A stretch of 64,000 nucleotides of DNA from Hemibagrus wyckioides (GCF_019097595.1 NC_080722.1:20423630-20487629), one strand, 5' to 3'. Positions 22,432-35,247 are shown, counted from the stretch's first letter. Notes: a model not told the origin generated them from the letters alone. Made by a program: numbers and translations.

Positions 22432-25400
22432 ATGCCGGAAATGACCAGTCCTATGGAAGGTCAGGACAGAAGTGCTGGCTTCATGAGTGGTAATGTTTTT
22501 TTATTATTATTATTATTATCATTATTAAAAACTATTACATGGGTAAAATATGAATTTATTATGTATAGGGCTGAACTTTTTCTGATTCGGGACAGGGCCT
22601 GAGGTGTTATTAATTACATGTTGGGTCTGTTTTTTTTTTTTCAGCTGGAGTGTTTTATCCAACCTTACATCCTCTGTATGAAGGTCATCATCTTCTGCAG
22701 AAAAGGGAGCGCAAACTGGTAATGAATCAAATAAAGTTCTGCTAGAATAGCAGACATCTGGCTGGTTTTATTACAGTCATTCTGTGCTCACGAATCAAGT
22801 ATTTATCCTAATTCCTTACAGATTATAATCACGGACCCAGATGACTGCGATCGAGACATGATGGCCGAGCTCTATGGAGTAAAAATGTCGGCTTTACTGA
22901 CGACACCTCCTAAAAGGCCTGAATGCAGCATCGCTGTGAAGGATCCTGTACCCCCGAGAACTACACCCCCAAAGGAGGCGGAGCCGAACACTGCCCCTGC
23001 TTCAGAGGTGAATACTGAGCTGGACAATTTCACAGTGTACTACAAAAATACTACTACACAGGAAGAAAGAAACAAATCCAGCTGATTTAGTGGTGTTGTG
23101 TGTAATATTACTTTATTTCAGTTTAGATACATTATGATGAACATTACATTGATCCAGTGTGTGTTTTCCCTCAGACCCGATCACAGAAAAAGACCGGGGA
23201 ACCGGTCAGATTCTTCATTCCCCTGACGGAAGAAGAAAAAGAGGAGGCAAAGAAAGCCAACATCGTTTTTGGTGATGTCTTGTCCGACCACCTGACACTT
23301 ACAGGGGGTGACATTGTGGAGGCTCCTGCCCCTCTACAAACCACACCCCCAAAGGAGGTGGAGCCAAACACTGCCCCTGCTTCAGAGGTGAATACTGAGC
23401 TGGACAATTTCACAGTGTACTCCAGCTGATTTAGTGGTGTTGTGTGTTATATTATTTCAGTTTAGATACATTATGATGAACATTACATTGATCCAGTGTG
23501 TGTTTTCCCTCAGACCCGATCACAGAAAAAGACCAGGGAACCGGTCAGATTCTTCATTCCCCTGACGGAAGAAGAAAAAGAGGAGGCAAAGAAAGCAAAC
23601 ATCGTTTTTGGTGATGTCTTGTCTGACCACCTGGAACTTACAGGGGGTGACATTGTGGAGGCTCCTGCCCCTGTACAAACCACACCCCCAAAGGAGGCGG
23701 AGCCAAACACTGCCCCTGCTTCAGAGGTGAATACTGAGCTGGACAATTTCACAGTGTACTCCAGCTGTTTTAGTGGTGTTGTGTGTAATATTACTTTATT
23801 TCAGTTTAGATACATTATGATGAACATTACATTGATCCAGTGTGTGTTTTCCCTCAGACCCGATCACAGAAAAAGTCCAGGGAACCGGTCAGATTCTCCA
23901 TGACGGAAGAAGAAAAAGAGAAGGCAAAGAAAGCCAACATCATTTTTGGTGATGTCTTGTCTGACCACCTGGAACTTACAGGGGGTGACATTGTGGAGGC
24001 TCCTGCCCCTCTACAAACCACACCCCCAAAGGAGGCGGAGCCAAACAACACTCTTGAGCTTGCTCCTGTTGAGGTCCAGCCCTCAGAGCTTCATCCCGCT
24101 GCCACTCCTAGTAACCAAAAAGAGAGGAGGAAGTACGATCGGGAATTCCTGCTGCGTTTACGGTTCGTCAGTGCCAGCATGTGCAGACCCGAGGGTTTTC
24201 CAGACATCCCCGGCGTCGTTCTAGACAAGGTAAACATGACCGTTAGTGACATGACGCTCTGTAGGAGCACAGTGATTTACTCAGTATGAAGTGTCAGGCT
24301 AATATATCACTTTTTATTGCCCTGGAGCAGGTCGAGGACCTGTAAGTCTCACAAAAGGAACTTCAAAACACCAGATAGTTTTATTAATTGTAACATTAAA
24401 GTCTTGAGTATCTGAGAGTTGATCAGTCTTTTATTTGGTGCATTAATTAAAAGTATAAGCCAAGCAGTTGACGAAGTCACAGCCTTTCAGTTTTAAATAA
24501 ACCTTTCAATTGTTTTTGTCGTCTCTCAGCAGTGTGATCTTAAAAAGCCAAACAAGATCATCACCCGCGTGTCTCTGAACGATGACGTGCAACTGGACAA
24601 GGCTGAGAAAGCCTGGAAGCCGGCGGCGAAGAAGTCCCGCGGCAACAAGGATGACCAGGAAATGGTCAAGACCCAGGAGCTCTTCAAGAGAGTGCGCAGT
24701 ATCTTGAATAAACTGACGCCGGAGATGTTCCAGCAGCTCATGAAACGGTTCATGGAGCTGACCATCGACACGGAGGAGAGACTTAAAGGCGTCGTGGACC
24801 TCATCTTCGAAAAAGCCATTTCTGAACCCAACTTCTCAGTCACTTATGCCAACATGTGCCGCTGCTTTGTGGGGGTGAGTCGCCACACCCAGCCTCTCGG
24901 TCCACATTTATCGGTCATGTCAAAACCTACACTTTATTCTACACATACACAAGAGCTGTTCATCTATCTATCTATACATACACAAGAGCTGTTCATCTAT
25001 CTATCTATACATACACAAGAGCTGTTCATCTATCTATCTATACACATACACAAGAGCTGTTCATCTATCTATCTATACACATACACAAGAGCTGTTCATC
25101 TATCTATCTATACACATACACAAGAGCTGTTCATCTATCCATCTATACACACACACAAGAGCTGTTCATCTATCTGTCTATACACATACACAAGAGCTGT
25201 TCATCTATCTATCTATACACATACACAAGAGCTGTTCATCTATCCATCTATACACACACACAAGAGCTGTTCATCTATCTGTCTATACACATACACAAGA
25301 GCTGTTCATCTATCTATCTATACACATACACAAGAGCTGTTCATCTATCTATCTATACACATACACAAGAGCTGTTCATCTATCCATCTATACACACACA

Positions 25401-28400
25401 CAAGAGCTGTTCATCTATCTGTCTATACACACACAAGAGCTGTTCATCTATCTATCTATACACATACACAAGAGCTGTTCATCTATCTATCTATACATAC
25501 ACAAGAGCTGTTCATCTATCTATCTATACACATACACAAGAGCTGTTCATCTATCTATCTATACACATACACAAGAGCTGTTCATCTATCCATCTATACA
25601 CACACACAAGAGCTGTTCATCTATCTATCTATACACACACAAGAGCTGTTCATCTATCTATCTATACACACACAAGAGCTGTTCATCTATCTATCTATAC
25701 ACATACACAAGAGCTGTTCATCTATCTATCTATACACACACAAGAGCTGTTCATCTATCTATCTATACACATACACAAGAGCTGTTCATCTATCTATCTG
25801 TACACATACACAAGAGCTGTTCATCTATCTATCTATACACATACACAAGAGCTGTTCATCTATCTATCTATACACATACACAAGAGCTGTTCATCTATCT
25901 ATCTATACACATACACAAGAGCTGTTCATCTATCTGTCTATACACATACACAAGAGCTGTTCATCTATCTATCTGTACACATACACAAGAGCTGTTCATC
26001 TATCTATCTATACACATACACAAGAGCTGTTCATCTATCTATCTATACACATACACAAGAGCTGTTCATCTATCTATCTATACACATACACAAGAGCTGT
26101 TCATCTATCTATCTATACACATACACAAGAGCTGTTCATGTCTTCCAGAAATTTCTACCCATATGGGGAAAACAGCAAAACTAAAGCTACATGCAAAAGG
26201 GCTGTGTTGATTTTTATGCAGGTTACTTGATAGGATGCTGTCATCGATATACCGAAGTGTCTTTTGGCTTAAAATGACATTTACGTTTGGTGACAGTAAA
26301 AAAGCACATAATCGTCTGGTTTTTAAATCATCTTTTTTTCTCCTTTGTCCAGCTGAAAGTGCCCACCTCTGACAACTCTGGAGCCACTGTGAGTTTCCAC
26401 AGACTGCTGCTGAATCGCTGCCAGAAAGAGTTTGAGAAGGACAAAGGCGATGACGAGATCTTTCAGCAGAAGCAGAAGGAGCTGGATGCTGCCACAGAGG
26501 TGCTGCACACACACCATCTCTCTATCTCACACACTCGCGCACGTCTTTTAACTACGCAATGTGGATTTATAGGAACTCTTCAGATCTTTTATATGTAAAG
26601 CATGTTTAAGACCATGGAGAAAATAAGCTGTGTATGTAAATCTTACACTGATAATGTCGTAACCAGCGTGACCACCGTGACTGATGTTTTCCTGCAGGAG
26701 GAAGTTGAGCAGCGGCTAAACGAAGCCCGCCGCCGTTCCCTCGGCAACATCAAATTCATCGGAGAGCTGTTTAAGCTGAAGATGGTGAAGGAGCAGATCA
26801 TGCACGTCTGCATCGTCAAGCTGCTGAAGAACCACGAGGAGAGCCTCGAGGTTCTCTGCAGACTCCTGTCCACCATCGGCAAGAACCTGGACCTCGAGGA
26901 GTCAAAGGTAACTAGTGCTCACACACACACACACACACACACAAACCCTGCTGAATTCTCTTTAGTCATGTTAACTTCAGCACTGCTGCAGTGTGTTAAT
27001 TGTGTGTGTGTGTGTGTGTGTGTGTTTTATAGCCCTGTATGGATCAGTACTTCCAACAAATGGAGCAGATAGTAAAGGAGAGAAAAACATCTTCAAGGAT
27101 CCGCTTCATGCTGCAAGACGTGTTGGACCTGAGAAAAGTACATTTCATTTTCTTTATTTGACTTTAGACATTTTAAAAGAGACTCTCTCTCACTTCATCA
27201 CTTTACCTTTAATTGTCCTACTTTTTTAAGCACTTTTGTTGTTCAAATACATTTATTTTGTTGATCATGCTCAGAGCAGCACTTTCCCCACTTGCCATAT
27301 TTTTAACCTGGTGTTTTGAAGAGCTTTTTCTTTAGTGTTTCTATAAAAGATTAGGGCTGTTTTGTGTTGTGTCATAAGAAAGGGTGTAATAATTCACGTT
27401 ATACTGGGTGTAAAAACATGGTGTAAACAGTAGAGGAGGCACTGAATCCGCATGCAGGATCGTTATCAGACCAGATCCAAGCCAGATAATGGTGGATCAG
27501 ATATCTGAGTGAGCCAGAAGGATTTGAGTTTGTTCACATTCTTCTGCCTCTGATCCTCCTGCTCTTTTCCGTGTGTACAGAATAACTGGGTTCCCCGGCG
27601 AGGTGACCAGGGCCCTAAAACCATTGGCCAGATCCATAAAGATGCAGAACTGGAGGAACAAAGAGAGCTGATTAAAGTGCAGCAGCTGCTTCAGTCCAAG
27701 AAAAACTCGTGTCAAGAAAGACGAGGCAAAATGAATCACCCTCAGGACGAGGGCTGGAACGCGGTACCCAACAGGACCATGAAGCAGCCCATCGACACGC
27801 CCCGCCTCACCGAGGTACTGAACACCTGAGTGCAAAACAACAAAACCATCAATTTATGACGAGTTTGTTTGAGAAATTGAAATGAACGTAATGCTCATAG
27901 ACCATAAAGTGGGTTAAGGTCAGTTTGGTGTGTGTGTGTGTGTGTGTGTGTATTTATTTCTTTATTTATTTTATTGTCACAGCCTGATGCAGGACAGTCG
28001 GCCATGTGCACCCTGAACCGATTCTCAGTCCTTCATCAGTCAGGACCTTCATCCACATCCTGCTCATCCTCATTGGACTCTAAGTGCAGAGTTCCCCAGG
28101 ACCAGGGGCTGGACAGAAAAGGTATCTGCAAACCGGCCCTGAGTGAGGAGGAGGTGGAGAAGAAAACCACCGCCATCATCGAGGAGTACCTGCACATCAA
28201 CGACCTGAAGGTGAAAATGACTGCAAGTGAAATTCTGTACTGCAGTCGCTTTAAAGCCAGAAGTGTTATGTTCAAACTCTTTCTCTCTCTGTCCTGTAGG
28301 AGGCAGTGCAGTGTGTAGAGGAGCTGAACAGTGCGTCTGTGCTCTTCGTCTTCGTACGTAACGCCGTGGAGTTGACGCTCGAACGCAGCACCGTCGCCCG

Positions 28401-29760
28401 AGAGCGCCTGGGCCTTCTGCTGCATGAACTGATCAGCACCAGGATTTTACCTCCTGAGCAGTACTTCAGAGGGTGAGTGTTCCTCAGACCAGCAGGAGAA
28501 CGCTGTTGGTTCCACAGACATTAATCACAAACCCCTGCTATTTTACATTACTGATAAATGTCCCAATAGACTTTGTCAGTTTTTTTTTTATATCATCGTG
28601 ATACATGTCCTTATATTCTTCACTCTCGTCACCCTGCTCGGATTATGACCTCAGTTTTGTGCAACGTGTCTGGGCCACTATATGCGATATACGAATGTGT
28701 TTGACCGTTGCGTGCGCATCTTTTGCAGCCCCTCGCGCGTCTTATGTTAAAATGATTTCAACTTTTCCAAGCAGTGCAGCTCATCAATGTCACAACATGT
28801 AGGTTATTGTCCTTCTGCAATGCAGAACTATGGCACAAAAAATAAATACTTTATCGATCGAGTTATTTGTCTTTTGAGAGGCAAACTTTTATTTAGAGGC
28901 TAAAAATCTGGGGGTGCTTATGGTGGACTCTTTGAACCGTCTATAAAATTGTGTGTGTGTCTTTTCAGGCTTCGGGAGATTCTGGAGGTGGCTGATGACA
29001 TGGCCATCGACATTCCTCACATCTGGCAGTATCTGGCAGAGATCATCACACCCATGCTGCATGATGGAGGAATCCCCATGGGGCCGCTCTTCAGGTACAC
29101 TTCTTACTGTAACGGTGTTTATCGAGCAGCAAAACCTTCCTTTCACAGCGTGATAGGGATAAGCACATTCTGGAAATAGGAACCCGATTTAGGTGAAAAA
29201 AGATACAATAATACACGAATTTCAGTCTGTGTTTTGAAAAACGGGGCGGTTACAGTTCGTACATCACGACTAATCATAGCTCTGTTAGAGAAGGAAGCAG
29301 CGCGTACGTGAGACCTGCGTGAGTTTAAACTGCTCACATAAGTTACACTGAAGAAGCGTTCACTAGACGCCACATCAGACACAAAACCTAGATGTCCTCA
29401 GAAACCCCTCACTGTTCCCAAATATTGAATAATCTTCAAAATCCAGAAGAGTGCAACTGGAAGCAGAGCTTTCAGAAGGTTTGGAGGTTAAGATTCAGGC
29501 AGTAATAACACTGTATCCTGGTTTAGGGTTGTGCAGAAGTCTGTGATTTGATGAACTGTTCTTCTGTCAGAGACACAGTCACATGCTGCTGTACTGCTTC
29601 CACTATTTCTAACAGATAATGTAATATTTGTAGGTAATTAACATAAACTCTCACTGTGTGTGTGTGTAGAGAGCTGACGAAGCCATTGCTGCCAATAGGA
29701 AAAGCTGCTGTGCTGCTGGTTCACATCCTCAACCGACTGGTACGTGTCTCTCTCTCTCTT

Positions 29761-29811
<51 letters not shown>

Positions 29812-30086
29812 GAGATCTGAAATATCTGAGCAGTTACTACCTCATATGAAATGATCAGTTCTGCTACTGCCCTGGTTACTGCTGACTCTACACTCTAAAG
29901 TAACATGTGAGGCGTCTAGAACGTCAATGTAAATGTTTATAATTTTTCCTCCTTTTATTTTTAGGGTCACAATAAAGCTGGTGCTTTGTGGATTGATGCT
30001 GAACTCAACTGGAAGGACTTCCTACCTGAGGATGAGGATGTCAACAAGTTTGTGGCAGAGCAGGTAACAAGACTGCTTTTATATAC

Positions 30087-30122
<36 letters not shown>

Positions 30123-30466
30123 CCCCACACACAGCTGAACACTGCACTCAGCACGGTGTAACTCTCACGAAGAAAGAAATTCGACTCCTCTGCAGCAAGT
30201 CAAATTCTGTGTGTGTTGGTTTGCTTTGTTTTGTTGGTCTTAAAAAGAGAAAATAATCTCTGTACAAATTGTATTTAACTTGTGTCTATAATTACCTACT
30301 GATTTTCATTTAGAGCTTCCCTCAGACAATGGTCTGTTTTTACACTGAACCCCCAAAATAATAAATAGTTTCTTCATCCAACCAAAATTTCAATCTGATT
30401 CCGAATGCTCTTTGTTTGTAGAAAGTGGAGTTTACGTTGGTGTGGAGCCCAGAAAGAAGGAGCTAA
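22432..30466 (+). CDS. eIF4G-like translation initiation scaffold, short form (17 exons)
   Basis: Inferred exons: 22432-22489, 22645-22718, 22822-23007, 23175-23387, 23514-23726, 23858-24229, 24530-24874, 26353-26499, 26698-26907, 27033-27137, 27581-27814, 27983-28210, 28300-28472, 28969-29094, 29670-29739, 29965-30063, 30422-30466. Together they give about 965 residues with no internal stop. The eIF4E-binding motif YDREFLL is at 341-347. MIF4G (about 418-660) contains [20 protein letters not shown], and YANMCRC; it should bind eIF4A. MA3 (about 771-950) contains [19 protein letters not shown]. In the family this scaffold joins cap-bound eIF4E to eIF4A and the ribosome in the cytoplasm. Oddities: exons 4-6 are tandem copies; the segment between the eIF4E motif and MIF4G is shorter than usual; the C-terminal W2 domain is absent, since the last exon ends at SPERRS. 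The exon 8 donor (GTGCTG) is weak. The N-terminal exon is the least certain, and a 5' UTR exon upstream is likely. It could be a lineage-specific eIF4G1/3 paralogue. Confidence 0.85.
23175..24230 (+). repeat. Three tandem near-identical coding exons in the eIF4G-like gene
   Basis: Exons 23175-23387 and 23514-23726 are 213 bases each and differ at a few positions. Exon 23858-24229 starts with the same module, then continues into the eIF4E-binding region. The introns are also near-identical, with a genomic period of about 339-344 bases. Each copy opens with TRSQKK and carries [18 protein letters not shown] and TPPKE. The end of exon 3 (22960-23007) shares the same [15 protein letters not shown] tail. 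All are phase 0-0, so copy number can change without breaking the frame. Confidence 0.95.
24941..26139. repeat. 35-bp minisatellite, about 34 copies, in the MIF4G intron
   Basis: The unit is TCTATCTATCTATACACATA plus CACAAGAGCTGTTCA, with 31-33 bp variants lacking CA/CACA and C/T changes within the TCTA part. It fills most of intron 24875-26352. Because the unit has no stop in most frames it creates long open frames on the plus strand; these are not genes. Confidence 0.97.
29750..29808. repeat. (CT)n microsatellite in intron 15 of the eIF4G-like gene
   Basis: A long CT run with one TTTCTTTC interruption, beginning about 11 bases after the splice donor at 29740. Confidence 0.95.
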
Positions 30467-30551
30467 AGAAAGAAGGAGAAGCTGGAGAAGCTGAGAAAGA
30501 AGGAGCTGAGAGCCAAGGAGCTGAGCAATAATATTTAATCAGTTATCTGAC

Positions 30552-30557
30552 AATAAA
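30552..30557 (+). terminator. Polyadenylation signal of the eIF4G-like gene
   Basis: AATAAA, 85 bases after the stop codon. It fits a short 3' UTR, and it supports this being the true gene end rather than a missing downstream exon. Confidence 0.6.
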
Positions 30558-30829
30558 AGAATCATTGAAAGAAACATTAGTGACATTGTGTGTAGAAATG
30601 TATGGCCATGGGCTTGTTTTTGCTCCATAGACTTGATTTAGAAGTTGAATCACTCATAAAACCTGTCATGTGATAACAGTTCTTAGTATGTGAAGAGATA
30701 AACTTCATTTCCCACAATGCACTATGGCCTACAAGCATGGCTGCACCAGACTCCAACATCCACTACAACACAGCCTCCTTCATTTTGATCATTTTCACCT
30801 AAGGACTTTCACATCATCTTTTCAAGGCA

Positions 30830-31335
30830 CTCCCCTCCTGCAGAAGACTGTGGTCCATCAAGACAAAACCTCATGGCATAAAAACTTTCTTTTTTGATCA
30901 GCAACTGGCCTCATCAACAACATGCAGGACGCACCATGGTCTCTGCCTCCTTGGACGCACAAACCCCCTTTGTTTTGTTTGTACATGTCACATTAACACA
31001 CTCGACTCAGACAGCCATACTGCACCTGCACCTTATTTTACCTTCCTACCTCAAACTGAGTTTTGCATTGGTCCACTAATGTACAGTGAATGTCCACTTA
31101 ATGTTTCTATCTGCACTGACCGTAGCACTGCTAATTTATTGCTTGCACTGGTTCACTTTTTATACAATATAATACTGCCCTGTTACACACTTCATTTCCT
31201 CTTGCTAAAGATTTGCTTAGACTTTTCTTGATATTTTTTATATTTAGATTTTTATTGTTGTGCACCAATACACCAAGGCAAATTCCTTGTACATGTAAAA
31301 CCAACAGGACTTGACAATAAAGCTGATTCTGATTC
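30830..31335 (+). mobile_element. LINE-derived 3' end
   Basis: It shows the familiar fish LINE tail: low-complexity TTGCACTGG repeats, then CAAATTCCTTGTACATGTAA and GACAATAAAGCTGATTCTGA. No intact ORF remains. A related tail is at 41101-41221. Confidence 0.6.
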
Positions 31336-31499
31336 ACATGTTTTTCTAAAGGGACAAGCACATAGGCTGCTGCTATGACAATGAATGACTATTGGGACAT
31401 GGACATGATTGTGCCCTATCATTGACTACACTGCAATCTTTGGGCACATGCTGTACTGGGGATTTCTATCACACTTGCTTTTTTGTGCAGCTTAACATG

Positions 31500-31962
31500 A
31501 ACACTGATGCTTGCCTACAAAGCTAAGAATGGACCAGCACCATCTTACCTCAAAGATCTTATTACTCCTCGCACTGCACCTCGCTCCCTCTGATCCACTA
31601 GCACTGCCTGACTGGTCCCACCATCTCTCAGGGTAAAAGGTAGGTATTCATCTAGACTCTTCTCTCTTCTGGTACCGAGGTGGTGGAATGAACTTCAACC
31701 TAGATGTTTGTACAGCAGAGTCTCTGACTATCTTCAAACGACGGCTTAAGACCTACCTTTTCCTGAAGCACTTAAACTAGCTCTTATCTTTCCCTGTTTA
31801 TGTATTTTTATATGTTTTATAATTTTAAGCTAATGGTATCCTAAGTCTGTAACCTATTGAACCAGTGTTAATGTTTTCAATGACAGAGACTTAAAACACT
31901 TTCGTATGTCGCTCTGGATAAGAGCGTCTGGCAAATGCCAGAAATGTAAATGTAAATGTATC
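31500..31962 (+). mobile_element. L2-like LINE 3' end
   Basis: The plus strand encodes a degenerate version of the L2-type ORF end (NGPAPSYLKDLITPRTAPRS, later VPRWWNEL, and LQTTA-DLPF with a stop). The tail is CGCTCTGGATAAGAGCGTCT followed by AAATGTAAATGTAAATG. Stops interrupt it. Confidence 0.75.
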
Positions 31963-32126
31963 TATTGCTTTACCACAGGAACACTGTTGAAGAGATTCTT
32001 CACATTTTAGCATCAGGGATGTCTTGACATCATGCTGAATGAATTGACCTTGAATCAGCAGTGGATATGAAATATTTTCTCAGTATATGCTATTTGACAT
32101 TGTATGGAACATTATACATATATATA

Positions 32127-32680
32127 CACTACCAGTCAAAAGTTTGGACACATCTTCTAATCCCATGGTCTTTCCTGATGTTTATTTCTTTCTACATTGT
32201 AAAACAATGCTGAAGGCGACCGAAATACACAATAATGTCCTTTGAACAGTTGATATTGAGATATGTCTGCTACTGATGCTCTGTAAAGCCTTCATAATGG
32301 CTCTAATCTGAGGTGCTGTTAATTGGTGATTTCTGAGGCTGGTAACTCTAAATGAACTTCTCCTCTGCAGCAGAGGTCAGTTTTGGTCTTGCTTTACTGG
32401 GATGGTCTTCATGTGAGCCAGTTTCATCATGGTGCTTGATGGGTTTTGCAAATGCACTTGACAATACTGTTCTTGCAAGAACTATTCCAGAACACCTGAC
32501 CTTCGTGTCTTAAAATAACAACTGACTGATTTTGGTTGTCATTACATATGGATTACTTAAGTCCATGTGTGTTATTTCATAGTTTTGAAATCTTCGGTAT
32601 TGTTCTAGAATGTAGAAAATAAATCCCTAAACAAAAAAACATTGAATTAAAAGGTGTGTCCAAACTTTTGACTGGTAGTG
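32127..32680. mobile_element. Tc1/mariner-type MITE, 554 bp, TA flanks
   Basis: The left end CACTACCAGTCAAAAGTTTG plus GACACATCTT and the right end form inverted repeats of about 30 bases with one difference. Both ends are flanked by TA (32125-32126, 32681-32682), the Tc1/mariner target duplication. There is no transposase frame, so it is non-autonomous. Confidence 0.95.
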
Positions 32681-32799
32681 TATGTGTGTTTATATATATT
32701 ATTGTATATATATGTATGTATGTATGTATCTATAACCTTTTACGGTATTTCCTCAATGTTAAAATAGCAGAGTCCAAGTCTAAATTTATTTTTAATAGC

Positions 32800-33570
32800 A
32801 AGCTAAAAAGTTTACATCCCCTTTGATTAACCCTCTAGGTATTTGACTTAATATGTAAAGTTGAGTGTCTGATCCTTTAAGAAACATCATCAACACTTAA
32901 TGCTTGATGAATGACACCAGGTATGTTAAATTAGCATGAATTTTATAGATCTCCAGGAGCAGTCTCAAGCAACAATGGGATCAGGGAAACAGCTGTCAGA
33001 AGATCTAAAAATTAAATTGGTAAACTTTCATAAAGCTGGAGAGTTAATTTACAAGTCGGTCTTAAAATCCTGTAGAGTGAACTAGGCTTAAGACTCACAC
33101 TAAAGCCGAGTTCACACTACAGGATTTTAACCACGATTTGCAAATTAACGAGCCCAATATCAGATTTTAAAGCCAAGCCTTCCACCATCAGTCAAAAAGC
33201 TAAAAATGAAAAGGCAGTGGATCTTCAACAAGACAATGATCCAAAACACAAAGCAAAGTCAACTCAGGAATGGTTTAAAAAGAATAAGGTGAATGTTTTG
33301 CCATGGCCTTCCCAGTCTCCAGACTTGAATATAATAGAAAACCTGTGGATAGATTTGAAGAAGGCCGTGCAGGACACACAGCCAAGCAATCTGGTAGACT
33401 TGGAACAAATATGCCAGGAGGAATGGGCTAAAATTACACCTGAGAGGATACAAAAGCTGCTCAGAGGTTACCCAAAAAGGTTGGAGGAAGTTATAAAGGC
33501 AAAGGGAGGACATACAAAGTATTAGAAAAAATTTCATAAAGGGGGATACAAACTTTTGGACTGATATAAT
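32800..33570 (+). pseudogene. Tc1-like element remnant with C-terminal transposase fragment
   Basis: The plus-strand frame to 33525 encodes the last third of a Tc1-type transposase: [10 protein letters not shown] (second catalytic Asp) and [15 protein letters not shown] (third acidic residue of the DDE triad), ending KAKGGHTKY. The N-terminal DNA-binding and first catalytic parts are missing. Right terminus GGGGGATACAAACTTTTGGA lies near 33540-33560, with a weak left match (AAGTTTACATCCCCTTT) near 32807. Confidence 0.85.
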
Positions 33571-33580
33571 TTCCATTATG

Positions 33581-34335
33581 TCACTGTCACTTTCTTTTTA
33601 TACACTCTTTGACCATTTTTGTTACTTTTGATAATTAAGGAACTTGATGAAAAGGCTCAAGAACTTTCGCACTGTTAGATTTGATCCCTGACACAAATGA
33701 ACAATAAGATTAGGACATGGGAAGATGATTGTAGTGAGAGGCCAAGATGCGAAGATGTGACCAAAAGCCATAAGGGTTGTTATTTCAAAACTATATAAGA
33801 AACTGGTTCACTACAGTGAAGTATCTGTGTTTTGGCATCCTAAACCCTTTTCTTTCATTTTTTTATTTTAATTAGCAAGACGTTCTACAAAAAGTATGGT
33901 CTCATAGCAGCGTTTTGGGTGGCAGCAGTGACTCGTGACCGTAGCCTTTGGTTGGCAGACAGCTAGAGAAATTTTAGAGTAATTCTAGAATTAGCCCTTG
34001 AAAGTCAACAACAGAATCCTCTAGGGTACAGTCTAGCAGCTCATTTTGAATGATTCAGCTCGAGGTAGTATTATTAACCAGGTTTGCCAGGTTTGAGGAA
34101 AAAAAACCCAGCCAAACTATATTTATTCAGAGAAATATGGCGGAAACTCCAAAACTTGCTGAGTGGAAATGCTTCTCACTTCTTGAGATGATGGTTTAAT
34201 TTCTGGCAATGATCCAGTTAATAGCAATCCAGCAAACACACACAGACAAAACACATCAAACATTACAGAGAAAACAATCCTTAATAATCCAATAAAACAC
34301 CAATAATGACAGATGTACAATAAAAAGCTCATCCA

Positions 34336-34370
<35 letters not shown>

Positions 34371-34395
34371 CGTGTGCTCGAGCCCCGAATGAATA
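33581..34395. other. Intergenic stretch, no gene seen
   Basis: Contains a (TG)n run at about 34339-34370 just before a lone hAT-type terminus. Otherwise I see nothing I can name. Confidence 0.6.
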
Positions 34396-34413
34396 GCCCT
34401 AGCGACGCCCCTG
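34396..34413. mobile_element. Lone hAT-like terminal repeat
   Basis: CCCTAGCGACGCCCCTG read in reverse is CAGGGGCGTCGCTAGGG, typical of hAT transposon ends. No matching opposite end was found nearby, so this is a fragment at most. Confidence 0.4.
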
Positions 34414-34628
34414 GTTTGGAGCACATGATCGACTCATTATTCCATTTTTATTAATGAAGTGTTGTGGAAGATATAAATGTGTCAAAGCAGATCTGCAGAT
34501 AGATGGAGACTACGAAAAGGAGGTCATCTGTAACAAAGACAAAGCGAGTTACAGCATGAGTTTATAAAGGTCGACTACAAATTGTAGATAAAACCTGCAC
34601 TGGATTATGAACGACTTCTGCCCCTTCC

Positions 34629-34930
34629 AATATGGCGGACGCATTGGCGTGTCGGTGTCCATATCAATATCCGGTACAAAACACGATACTGTTTAAAAAT
34701 ATAGAATTGACATGTTTTTTAATTAAAATTATTTCATTAAAATTATTTTACCACTCCCGCCTCGTTATAATTAATAACGAATAATTTCATTATTAATTAT
34801 TATTTTATTTAATACCTAAATAAATACACGAAACATACGTCACCATGTAGTTGATTTTTAAAATGCGTGACGTAACCAGGAGGCGTTCTAGAGGTATTTA
34901 AAATTAAACACGGCAACAAACAACAACAAT
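34629..34930 (+). promoter_or_regulatory. Putative promoter of the mitoguardin-like gene
   Basis: It contains AATATGGCGG (34629-34638, YY1-type), TACGTCA (34836-34842) and TGACGTAA (34868-34875), both CRE/ATF-like, then TATTTAAA (34895-34902), TATA-like, about 90 bases before the ATG. The arrangement fits a start site near 34925-34930. Motif evidence only. Confidence 0.5.
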
Positions 34931-34985
34931 TTGGACTGCTAGTGGACTCTCGCTGCTTCAAATCCACGATTACTCTACCAAGAAG

Positions 34986-35208
34986 ATGAACTTCAGTAAG
35001 TTTCTTCCCAGCGCGAGCACTTTCCGGGGTGTGGCCTGCGCCGGCGGTCTGCTCGCGCTCGCCTCTGCGGGATACTGGGCTTATCACAGGCTGAAGAGGA
35101 GAAGCGGTCTGCCCGCTGCCGATCCTCAACCTGCTCCAGGTAAGAAGAGAAGAGCTCACTTAGCACTTAGCTTGTGTCTTTATAATCAGCTTACAGTTTA
35201 CAGAGACA

Positions 35209-35247
<39 letters not shown>

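Noticed and set aside
24569..26230. Open frames of more than 400 residues across the TCTA/CACA array
   Set aside because: They arise from a 35-bp minisatellite without stops inside an intron; only the first part (to 24874) is a true exon.
33000..33200. Imperfect inverted repeat around AAAATCCTGTAG / CTACAGGATTTT
   Set aside because: Too short and isolated; probably part of the decayed Tc1-like remnant or an old insertion within it.
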